Shown one piece after another: positions 25,994 through 33,644 of a DNA stretch of 64,000 nucleotides. Location of the stretch: contig NZ_CP104272.1 in NCBI RefSeq assembly GCF_025244865.1, forward strand, positions 992,001-1,056,000, read 5' to 3'. This DNA comes from Arthrobacter sp. zg-Y1110 (lineage in GTDB: Bacteria > Actinomycetota > Actinomycetes > Actinomycetales > Micrococcaceae). The notes beneath the pieces are model-generated. The model had not been told where the DNA came from. It ran no database searches and saw only the letters and a program-made list of their open reading frames with translations. Both the position numbers and the translations under genes were made by a program. Position 1 is the first letter of the stretch. Each line of letters opens with the position of its first letter.

Positions 25994-26470
25994 GTGAGTA
26001 AAATACCTGTTTATCTTTTGAGCGATACAAGCTATGCAAGAAATGCCTCTGTAATGTTCCACGGAGCACACGGGACGTCCGGTCAAACATTCCTTCAGGG
26101 CGCCGCGCGAATGGGTCGAACCGCTGCGACTGCCGCGCCATACCGTGCATCTTTCGGTCGCTTCTCCGTTAATAACGGAGTTCAGCGGGAAAAGCGAGGC
26201 CGGTATCAAAACGTCGGGATTTGGGGCGGGCGGGTAGTCGGGGAATATGCTCCGGAGAGTTTTATGCGGCGTGCTGCCCTTGATTCACCTGCTTATTGCC
26301 GTTTTGCCGGACGGGGGCTGAAATCTGGCCACCGGGCGGTGCAGAATGCATTCCTCTCATTCGGTTTTACCGATATTCGCGGAATTCCCGAGGTGGACGG
26401 AGACTGCCGGGCCGGGCAGCAGCGAAACGCGGGGTCCACCTCTCCCGCAGACCAGGGGAGCGGCAAGTGA
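25994..26470 (+). CDS. doubtful hypothetical protein in the operon leader
   Basis: An open frame of 158 codons begins at GTG 25994 directly after AGGGGGAG (25983-25990) and ends overlapping the next start by four bases (GTGA), as a coupled gene would. Against it: third-position base use is far less GC-rich than in any neighbour, residue composition is unremarkable, and I recognise no domain. It may be a recently acquired or orphan gene, or the coding appearance may be chance in a long regulatory leader. If it is not coding, 25920-26466 is a non-coding spacer of 547 bases. Confidence 0.3.
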   Translation: MSKIPVYLLSDTSYARNASVMFHGAHGTSGQTFLQGAARMGRTAATAAPYRASFGRFSVNNGVQREKRGRYQNVGIWGGRVVGEYAPESFMRRAALDSPAYCRFAGRGLKSGHRAVQNAFLSFGFTDIRGIPEVDGDCRAGQQRNAGSTSPADQGSGK

Positions 26471-27762
26471 AGGCGAGGGGTCAGGGTGCCGCCGGTGGAC
26501 TGCTTACCTCCGTGCCCAAGACCGCCGACGGACCTGCCGCGAGCCCGGCTATTCAAGAGCACCGGCGACGGGACCGTTCGGGTCCGGTCCCGGCCGTCCT
26601 GCAGATCGGCGGGCTCGCGGGTGCGGCAGCCGGCGGCGTATGGGTAGTGGCCCAGATGCAAAGTGATGCTCTGGCCGGACTGGGAGTAAAAGTCGACCTG
26701 GTTGGTGGCTGGTTAGGCGTTCCGCCGGCTACGCACGCCGGCGCCGCGGCGCCGCAGGCTCCGTCCATCCCGGCGGACCGGGGCCGGCCGGCGGTGGTAC
26801 CCCGCCTCTTCCGGATGCGTCGGCCCGCACCGGGAGCCGGGCTGCGGGCCCCGGTCAGTCTGGCACTGCCGCGCTACGTACGCAGGGCCGCAGCAGGGGC
26901 CGATGTCGCGCACGTGCACCTCTGCCGGGACTTCGTGACCTGCGCTTCGGCGTTCCTGCTGGTCCGGGCCAAGGTACCGGTTGTGGCCCAGGCGCACGGG
27001 ATGCTCCAGCCTTCCCGGCGCCCCCTGCTGCGGGCGTTCGACCTGCTGATCACCCGCCGCATCCTGCGGATCCCGACTCTCTGGCTGACCCTCACCGAGG
27101 ACGAGGAACGGGGGTTGACTGAGCTGGGAGTGGATCCTGCCCGTTTCCACCGTGTCGTGAATGCGTCGGCGGAGCCTCGGCAAAGATGGTCGGACCCGGA
27201 CACGGCCGTGTTCCTGTTCGCGGCCCGGCTTGCACCGCGCAAACAGCCCGGGGTTTTCGTGCAGGCTGCCATACAGGCCCTGGACGCGGGACTGGACGCC
27301 CGGTTCGTCGTCGTCGGACCTGATCAGGGCGAAGCAGCGAAGGTGCGCGCCTTGATTGCTGCATCCCGGCACGCGGACCGTTTCGAGTTCGTCGGAGAGC
27401 TGCCGGCGGCCGGCGTCCAGGCGCGGATGGCGGCGTGCACGGCCTACGTCCTGCCTGCCCTATCCGAGCCATACCCCATGACGGTGCTTGAAGCGGCTGC
27501 GCTGGGCACACCCCTGATCCTCACTGTGCAGTGCGGACTGGCTCCCCTAATGGCCCGGCAGGACGCCGCCGTGGTGGTGGAGCCGGATGTTTCCACCGTT
27601 CGGGACGCGATGCTTGAGCTGGCACGAAACCCCGCTGCCCGCGTGCGGATAGGTGGCAACGCCCGGAGGGTTCACCGGGATAACTGGTCCACCCGCGCAC
27701 TGGCCGAAGACCTGCTCACAACCTATCGCGGCGTAGCCGCGTCGGAGGGAAGGCAGCCGTGA
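26467..27762 (+). CDS. GT4-type glycosyltransferase
   Basis: 431-residue GT-B glycosyltransferase, cytoplasmic. The N-terminal acceptor domain includes VAQMQSDALAGLGVKVDLVG and VVAQAHGMLQPSRRP. The C-terminal nucleotide-sugar domain has the GT4 pattern FAARLAPRKQPGVFVQAA and E-x7-E-like YVLPALSEPYPMTVLEAAAL. Start GTG 26467 follows AGGGGAG (26454-26460); the frame stays open upstream to 26296, but that part lacks GT features. The stop overlaps the Wzy start (GTGA). Donor and acceptor sugars cannot be read. Confidence 0.87.
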   Translation: MKARGQGAAGGLLTSVPKTADGPAASPAIQEHRRRDRSGPVPAVLQIGGLAGAAAGGVWVVAQMQSDALAGLGVKVDLVGGWLGVPPATHAGAAAPQAPSIPADRGRPAVVPRLFRMRRPAPGAGLRAPVSLALPRYVRRAAAGADVAHVHLCRDFVTCASAFLLVRAKVPVVAQAHGMLQPSRRPLLRAFDLLITRRILRIPTLWLTLTEDEERGLTELGVDPARFHRVVNASAEPRQRWSDPDTAVFLFAARLAPRKQPGVFVQAAIQALDAGLDARFVVVGPDQGEAAKVRALIAASRHADRFEFVGELPAAGVQARMAACTAYVLPALSEPYPMTVLEAAALGTPLILTVQCGLAPLMARQDAAVVVEPDVSTVRDAMLELARNPAARVRIGGNARRVHRDNWSTRALAEDLLTTYRGVAASEGRQP

Positions 27763-29195
27763 CAACCCTCTTGCCCGCCGGTACCGAGATAGAGAAGCGC
27801 TCGAGCGCTCGGTCCGCCGCCGCCATGGTGGCGTTCCTCGCCTTTGGCGTGGTGCTCCCTCTGCTGGTCCGCGGCGCCAGCAACGTTTTTTACACCGACA
27901 CGGATTTCCTGATCCGCTACGCCGTCGTGCTTTACGCCGCCGTGAAACTTGCCCTCGTGCTTAGCCAGCGGGCGATCCGCCCCGTCTCCGGTGTGTTCTG
28001 GATCTTCGTCTACACCTGTATGGGGGTGGCACCGCTCGCGCAGTTGACCACCGGGCGGTCCACAGCCCTCGCGATCCAAGTGGATGACCAGATGCTGACG
28101 GGGGCCAGCTTGCTCACCCTTCTGGGGTGCGTCTGTTTCGACATCGCCTACCACTCACGGCTGCGCCGGCCGCCGGCAGATATGACCAGGATGCGTGTGC
28201 ACAGGCTGCGCGGCATCAGGGTCCTGCGCATATTTTCCATTGCTGCGCTGGCAGCGGGATTGTTTTATATCGTCCAAGTGGGCGGTGTGGCCGTCTTTTT
28301 CCTCAGCCGGCAGGAGGCCGGTGCGGCACTTGATGCGATCAACCCGGACAGCGGCCAGGCCTTGCGGGCGATCATCTCGGGCGCAGGGTCGGTGGCCAAC
28401 CTCTGCGCGCTTATCTTCTACATTCACGTGGTGCGTACCCGGGAACATGCGCTGGCGATCCTTGACGTCATCCTCATGGTGGCGCTGGTGCTGATGAACG
28501 TCGTCGTAAACAACCCGATTTCCAACTCACGCTACTGGGTCCTGGCTGTGTTGTTCGGCCTGGTCCTCCCGCTGATCCGGGGACGCAAGGCGCTGTTCAA
28601 CCTTGCCATCCTGGGCGGAACACTTGCCTCGATCTTCGTTTTCCCGCTGTCGGACATCACCCGCCGGGCCGCCGGTACGCAGGCGCCGCTGCAGGTCGAT
28701 TCGGTGTGGACGATGATTGCCACGAAGGATTATGACCAGTTCACCATGCTGGCCAACACCCTCGGCTATACCGCTGACCACGGACTCTCCTGGGGTATGC
28801 AGGCGCTTGGGCCGCTGCTTTTCTGGGTGCCGCGGGTGGGCTGGCCGGATAAGCCGTACGACACCGGTGTTGAGGTGGGCATCTGGATGAACAACTCGAA
28901 TCTCAACCTGTCGGCGCCGCTCTGGGCGGAGGCCTGGATCAATTTCGGACTGCTCGGCGTGGTGCTGGCCTTCGTCGGCCTCGGCGTCTTGGCCCGCCGC
29001 CTGGACACGGCGTACCGAGCGGACGTACTGGGCATGGGGTCCGTCGGGTATCTGGGGATCTCGATCTTTGCGGGCTACCTCTTCATCCTGATGCGCGGAT
29101 CGCTGCTTCAGTCCATGGGCCGGCTGATGATCCTGGCGATTTCCATCCTCATCCTGACCACGGTGGCCAACGGCCGCGAAAGGAGCACACGATGA
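27759..29195 (+). CDS. Wzy-like polysaccharide polymerase (O-antigen ligase/polymerase type)
   Basis: 478-residue polytopic membrane protein with about 11-12 hydrophobic segments and a large extracytoplasmic loop (about 300-385, containing DHGLSWGMQALGPLLFWVP). This layout is typical of Wzy polymerases, which join lipid-linked repeat units outside the membrane; family identity rests on topology and neighbours because sequence is poorly conserved. GTG 27759 and the ATG of the next gene at 29192 both overlap neighbouring stops, giving tight coupling. Confidence 0.78.
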   Translation: MTTLLPAGTEIEKRSSARSAAAMVAFLAFGVVLPLLVRGASNVFYTDTDFLIRYAVVLYAAVKLALVLSQRAIRPVSGVFWIFVYTCMGVAPLAQLTTGRSTALAIQVDDQMLTGASLLTLLGCVCFDIAYHSRLRRPPADMTRMRVHRLRGIRVLRIFSIAALAAGLFYIVQVGGVAVFFLSRQEAGAALDAINPDSGQALRAIISGAGSVANLCALIFYIHVVRTREHALAILDVILMVALVLMNVVVNNPISNSRYWVLAVLFGLVLPLIRGRKALFNLAILGGTLASIFVFPLSDITRRAAGTQAPLQVDSVWTMIATKDYDQFTMLANTLGYTADHGLSWGMQALGPLLFWVPRVGWPDKPYDTGVEVGIWMNNSNLNLSAPLWAEAWINFGLLGVVLAFVGLGVLARRLDTAYRADVLGMGSVGYLGISIFAGYLFILMRGSLLQSMGRLMILAISILILTTVANGRERSTR

Positions 29196-29992
29196 GCGGG
29201 CCCCTGCCACTGCCCCAGGCACCGGACCGCCCGGGGTTCCGTGCGTCCTTTGACCAGCTGAGACAGGCACAGAAAACCCGCAAGGGCGTTCCGTTGTATC
29301 TGCTCTACGTGAACCGGCCGGCCGGCCGCGCGGTCGCAGCGGCCCTTCGGAGCACCCGGGTTGCCCCCAACCACGTGACCTGGGCCGGAGCGGTCCTCAC
29401 CTACGGGTCATTGGTCTGGCTGGCGCTGTGGGCGCAGCCCGAGCCGGCGGCCGCACTGGCGGGCCTGCTGCTCGCGGCCGGGTATGTACTTGATTCCGCG
29501 GATGGGCAGCTGGCCCGGTTACAGGGCAGCAGCTCGGCCTATGGTGAGTGGCTGGACCACCTGCTGGACAACGGCCGGATAACGGTAATGCATATTGCCG
29601 CTTTCTGCTTTCTGGCGCGGACAACGGACTACGACGTCGTGCTGCTGGCTCTCGGCTGCGGTGTTTTCCTGCTGGCCAGCTCAGTGATTTTCTTCGGGGG
29701 AATGCTTTTCGACCAGCTGGCGAGGAACGCCCGGACGGATCCCGGTCCTGGCGCCGGATCGGATGGGGGTTCCGGACCAGCCGCCGACGCGAAGCCGGAT
29801 GCTGACCGGCGCCTGTTTATCCGTTCGGTGGTGATGCTCCCGGCGGATTATGGCATTACGTGCCTGGCTTTCCTGGCGGTGCCCGAGCCTTCGGTCTTCC
29901 TCACCGTCTACCTCATCCTGGCAGCCGCGCATGTTGTGCTCGGTGCGGCGTTTGTGCGGCATTGGCGGTCCAAGCTCCTCCGGCTGCGCTAA
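29192..29992 (+). CDS. CDP-alcohol phosphotransferase family membrane enzyme
   Basis: 266 residues with several membrane helices. The complete CDP-alcohol phosphotransferase signature D-G-x2-A-R-x8-G-x3-D-x3-D is present as DGQLARLQGSSSAYG with EWLDHLLD following. Such enzymes move a phospho-alcohol from a CDP-activated donor to an acceptor alcohol. Inside a Wzx/Wzy operon, rather than with lipid genes, it may build a phosphodiester-linked group on the polysaccharide or its lipid carrier (inference). A TagD-like cytidylyltransferase at 36958 could supply the CDP donor. An Asp/Gly/Ala-rich loop lies at about 185-205. Confidence 0.85.
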   Translation: MSGPLPLPQAPDRPGFRASFDQLRQAQKTRKGVPLYLLYVNRPAGRAVAAALRSTRVAPNHVTWAGAVLTYGSLVWLALWAQPEPAAALAGLLLAAGYVLDSADGQLARLQGSSSAYGEWLDHLLDNGRITVMHIAAFCFLARTTDYDVVLLALGCGVFLLASSVIFFGGMLFDQLARNARTDPGPGAGSDGGSGPAADAKPDADRRLFIRSVVMLPADYGITCLAFLAVPEPSVFLTVYLILAAAHVVLGAAFVRHWRSKLLRLR

Positions 29993-31227
29993 TGGGAGCA
30001 CTGCGACGCTTCGCCACCTTCGCCGACCAGGGCGTCTCGAGTGTGTCCAATTTTGTAGCCGTCGCCGTAGCGGCGAACGTGGCGGGCACCGGCGAGTTCG
30101 GCCAGTTTTCGCTCGCGTACGCCGGGTTGCTGCTGTTCCTCGGAGCGCAGCGCGCATTCGTGGGCGAAACTTTGCTGGTGCGCTACTCGCGCACCGGTGC
30201 CCTCAACGCACAGGTTATCGCCGCCAGCCTCGGCGGCTCGGTGCTCGTGGCCGTACCCGCGGCACTGTTCCTGCTGGGAGGTGCTGGCCTGGCAGAAGGG
30301 CAGGACGCACTCCTGTGGATGATCATGGCGCTGGCAGCACCGTTTATCCTGCTGCAGGACAGCCTGCGGTACCTCTTCATCTGTCAGGGACTGCCCGCAC
30401 GGGCGCTGGCCATAGACGGACTCTGGGCGGGCCTGTCCATTCCTGCCATGCTGCTGGCGGCGAACGCTGGCTGGTCCCTGGTTCCGGTGCTCTTATGGTG
30501 GATCGCGGGTGCGGTCGCAGCGTTGGTCGTTGGCCTGATACTTGCCCGCAGTGTTCCGGCCGTGATCGCCGGAGCACGCTGGCTGTGGCTGAACCGGGAC
30601 TGCGCATTCCGTTACCTGGCAGAGTTCGCTGCCCTAAACGCCTCAAGCTTCGCGGTGCTGTATCTGCTGGTCTTTCCATTGGGTGCCGCCGGTGTTGGGG
30701 CCCTGCGTGCGGCGCAGCTGCTGTTTTCGCCGCTGAACACCGTTTTCGGTGCAGTGAAGACGGCGATCATTCCAGAGCTGGTGCGCTCGCGGGGGACGGC
30801 AGCGTTCCGGCGGCGGATGCTGGAAGCCTCCGCGGTGGTGTGCGTACTCGCTGTGGCCTGGGGTGCTGCCGTGCTGCTTCTGCCTGATGCTGCCGGGGAA
30901 TTTGTATTGGGTGATACCTGGTCCAACGCCACGGAGCTGCGCTGGCCGTATGCAGTTCACTATTTGGCCATGGTCCCTTACACGATCATGCTGGCCTATT
31001 TCCGGGCCTCCGAGGCCAACCGGCTTTCCACGCTTATGCGTGCAGTCCTTGCCGGCTTAACCCTCGTACTGCCGCTCTGTTTCGCCCTGACGGAATCAGT
31101 GGCGGCCACAGCGTGGGGCTTTGCGGGCGCCGTCGCTCTGGCCTCGGTCTGCGGCTTGCTCAGCCTGGTCGTCAGGCGCCGCAGCAGAGCTGAGGCAGCG
31201 ACGGCGCAGCAGGTCTCCAGCAGGTAG
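29992..31227 (+). CDS. Wzx-like polysaccharide flippase (MATE/PST superfamily)
   Basis: 411 residues with about 12 membrane segments and the N-terminal pattern FADQGVSSVSNFVAVAVAAN found in polysaccharide export flippases. It would flip lipid-linked repeat units to the outer face. ATG 29992 overlaps the previous stop by one base (TAATG); a longer frame upstream lies inside the CDP-alcohol gene and is ignored. Last gene of the + strand operon; a terminator hairpin lies 14 bases on. Confidence 0.82.
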   Translation: MGALRRFATFADQGVSSVSNFVAVAVAANVAGTGEFGQFSLAYAGLLLFLGAQRAFVGETLLVRYSRTGALNAQVIAASLGGSVLVAVPAALFLLGGAGLAEGQDALLWMIMALAAPFILLQDSLRYLFICQGLPARALAIDGLWAGLSIPAMLLAANAGWSLVPVLLWWIAGAVAALVVGLILARSVPAVIAGARWLWLNRDCAFRYLAEFAALNASSFAVLYLLVFPLGAAGVGALRAAQLLFSPLNTVFGAVKTAIIPELVRSRGTAAFRRRMLEASAVVCVLAVAWGAAVLLLPDAAGEFVLGDTWSNATELRWPYAVHYLAMVPYTIMLAYFRASEANRLSTLMRAVLAGLTLVLPLCFALTESVAATAWGFAGAVALASVCGLLSLVVRRRSRAEAATAQQVSSR

Positions 31228-31236
31228 ACGCCCGGC

Positions 31237-31276
31237 AAAAAGCCCGGCACCTGATCAGGGTGACCAGGTGCCGGGC
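31237..31276 (-). terminator. intrinsic terminator of the Wzz/BY-kinase operon
   Basis: GCCCGGCACCTG (31242-31253) and CAGGTGCCGGGC (31265-31276) form a perfect 12-bp stem. Read on the minus strand it is followed by five T (A5 at 31237-31241), a classic intrinsic terminator for the minus-strand operon. The hairpin may also stop + strand transcripts of the flippase gene. Confidence 0.85.
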
Positions 31277-31329
31277 CTCTGCCTGCCGCATTACACAGTG
31301 CGGTCCGTCGGGACCGCGGGGGACGGGAG

Positions 31330-32802
31330 TCAGCTCTTTACAGGGTGCTTCCGGCGGGCGCTGCGGCCCTCACCGCCGTGCACGATAGCAGCTTCAGCTT
31401 CGGCGATCGGCGACGACGGCTGGCCGCTCTGCTCTCCGTCCAACGGTGACGCAGGAACCGCTCCGTAACCGGCGAGGTACGCCGAGTTCGCATCCGGGCC
31501 CTTCCGCGGTATGCGGTTCAGGACGACCCCGATGACGTTGGCTTTCACCAGGTTCAGCTGTTCAACTGCCTTGGACAGATTGTGCTGGCTGACCTTTGTG
31601 GCACCGACCACCAGCAGCAGGCTGTCCGTGTACCGGGTCAGAATAGTGGCGTCGGCCACCGGCAACACCGGCGGGGCATCAAAGATCACGACGTCGTATG
31701 CCTCCTCCATCTCCCCGATCAGCTTCTGCATGGTGGACGAACCCAGCAACTCCGTGGGGTTTGGCGGCAACGGACCCGAGGTCAGGACGGACAAGCCGCC
31801 GTTGCCCCAGTGCTGCGCCGCATCGGAGAGGTTGGTACGCCCGATCAACACCGTGGTCAGTCCCACGGTTTGCTCCAGGCCGGTGGCAGCGGCCACCGAA
31901 GGGAGGCGCAGGTCGGCGTCGACCAGCAGGACGCTGCGGCCGCTCTGCGCGATGCTCAGCGCCAGGTTCAACGCCACTGTGCTCTTGCCTTCTCCGGCCT
32001 GGGACGACGTGACGACTACGGACTGCATCTCATGCCCGACGGCGGCGAACTCCAAGTTGGTCCGCAGCTGGCGGAACGCATCGCTGCCCGAGCCGCCGAG
32101 CACGAACGGTGCGGAGGAGACCCCGGGGGTCGCCGATTCAGTGATACCGCCCAGCAGCGCCAGTGAGGTGGACCTGCGCAGATCGGCTTCCGTTCGGACA
32201 TGCCGGTCCAGGACGTTCCGCAGGATGGCTACCACCAACCCGGTGGCCAGGCCGTAAAGCAGGCCGAGCAGCAGATTCAGGGAAGTCTTGGGGCTGGATG
32301 GGCTGACAGGTGCCTGCGCGGTGTCCACTGAGGACAGCCGGACCGGCGAGGGCAGCCCGTTGGTGGGACGCTCCAGGTCTGCCACGGACACAATCAGGCT
32401 TGAGACGACGCCATTGGCAATCTCCGCGGCGCGCTCAGGAGAGGAATCGACGGCTTCGATCTCAATGAGCACGGTGTTGCGGGAGGTTGAGGCTTTGACG
32501 TTCTTTGCCAGCTCCGGTGCGGTGGTGTCAAGGTTGAGCTTTTCAATCACCGGGTCCAGGACCTGCGGCTTCCGAACCAAATCCACATAGGACTGAACGC
32601 GCGCCAGTGCGAAGACACTGCCCTGCTGCAGTTCGGCCGATGACTCCACGTTTTGGGTCGAGACAAAGATACTGCTGTTGGCGGTGTAGGCCTTCGGCAT
32701 GATGACAGACACCACGGCGGCCGTGATCAGGCCAATGAGAGCGAATGAAACGATAAGCATCCAATTTCGTCGCAGGACGAGAATCTGTTCGCGCATATCC
32801 AT
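31330..32802 (-). CDS. Wzz-type chain-length regulator fused to a BY-kinase (tyrosine autokinase)
   Basis: 490 residues. The N-terminal Wzz domain has membrane segments at about 14-35 and 173-195 around an extracellular helical part. A cytoplasmic BY-kinase domain follows: Walker A SSQAGEGKST, Walker A' LLVDADLRLP and Walker B VVIFDAPPVLPVAD. Controls chain length and export of the polysaccharide through cycles of tyrosine phosphorylation. The C-tail holds only a YLAGYG pair instead of the usual Tyr cluster and is Ser/Arg-rich. A possible partner phosphatase is encoded at 53931. Last gene of the minus-strand operon 36713-31330. Confidence 0.92.
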   Translation of the reverse strand: MDMREQILVLRRNWMLIVSFALIGLITAAVVSVIMPKAYTANSSIFVSTQNVESSAELQQGSVFALARVQSYVDLVRKPQVLDPVIEKLNLDTTAPELAKNVKASTSRNTVLIEIEAVDSSPERAAEIANGVVSSLIVSVADLERPTNGLPSPVRLSSVDTAQAPVSPSSPKTSLNLLLGLLYGLATGLVVAILRNVLDRHVRTEADLRRSTSLALLGGITESATPGVSSAPFVLGGSGSDAFRQLRTNLEFAAVGHEMQSVVVTSSQAGEGKSTVALNLALSIAQSGRSVLLVDADLRLPSVAAATGLEQTVGLTTVLIGRTNLSDAAQHWGNGGLSVLTSGPLPPNPTELLGSSTMQKLIGEMEEAYDVVIFDAPPVLPVADATILTRYTDSLLLVVGATKVSQHNLSKAVEQLNLVKANVIGVVLNRIPRKGPDANSAYLAGYGAVPASPLDGEQSGQPSSPIAEAEAAIVHGGEGRSARRKHPVKS

Positions 32803-32864
32803 TGGTTACCCCTTCCCTTGGATAAGATGGCTGGTTGGTTGCGGTGCTTGGTGGATCCGGCGCC

Positions 32865-33596
32865 TCATGAGCGGAACCATGAGTGGCACTGGCTGGAATC
32901 CACCCGCGCGGCATCTGTCCCGATGGTGACCGGTGCGGAGCCGTCGTAGTTTCCGATCAGCGCGCCGGACCCGGTATAGATCGAGATGCTGCATCCGTCG
33001 ATGCCTGTGTAGGCACGGTAGGTGCCCGGAGCAATGGAGGGTTCTTCTGCGTGCGGTGCGGGCTCGCCCACGTTGAAGACCCCGTCCGGGAATCCGAGTG
33101 CGGATGCCTCGAGCTCCGGCAGCAGGTCCGCGCACAGAGCATTGATCGCGTCGGTCATCTCGGCCGAGGGATTCGTAATCAGCTCGCTGACCACGGCCTC
33201 GGGATCGGACGCCTTTGCGCTCAACAGAACGTCGCATCGTTCCTGGCCGACCTGCAGCACGGCGTTAGGATCAACGCCCTCGGGCACCTTGCCCTCAAGG
33301 AAGACTTTCTCGGCGTCGTTGAACGTGGGCTGCGGTGCCGGCTGCGGGGACTGCTCGCCTGTGGGCTGTTCCTCCCCGCCAGGGGCCGCGGACGGGGCGC
33401 CGGACGGGGATTCGCCCGCAGCGCTGCCGCCGCCGGACGGGGAAGACGGCGCGGAGGGGATGGAGCTGGCCGTAGCCTTCGGGGTTCCCTGTCCGGGGTC
33501 GGAGGAACTGCAGGCTGTGGCCGTCCCCAGCAACGGAACCAACAGCCCGGCGGCGAGCAGACGTGCCGCCACGGGTTTACCGAGACCTGTTTTCAT
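32865..33596 (-). CDS. secreted lipoprotein of unknown function
   Basis: 243 residues. Type II signal peptide with the cleavage-site Cys at GTATAC-SSS (the -3 residue is Ala rather than Leu, a weaker lipobox), then a Ser/Pro/Gly-rich low-complexity linker to about residue 90, then a globular part with four Cys that could form disulfides. I recognise no family. It lies between the adhesin-like gene and the Wzz/BY-kinase on the same strand, so it is probably part of the surface-polysaccharide operon. Confidence 0.7.
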   Translation of the reverse strand: MKTGLGKPVAARLLAAGLLVPLLGTATACSSSDPGQGTPKATASSIPSAPSSPSGGGSAAGESPSGAPSAAPGGEEQPTGEQSPQPAPQPTFNDAEKVFLEGKVPEGVDPNAVLQVGQERCDVLLSAKASDPEAVVSELITNPSAEMTDAINALCADLLPELEASALGFPDGVFNVGEPAPHAEEPSIAPGTYRAYTGIDGCSISIYTGSGALIGNYDGSAPVTIGTDAARVDSSQCHSWFRS

Positions 33597-33644
33597 TCGA
33601 TGTGCTTTCTCTTCTAGGCGGAACCTGTGCCCGCCGGCCGGATG

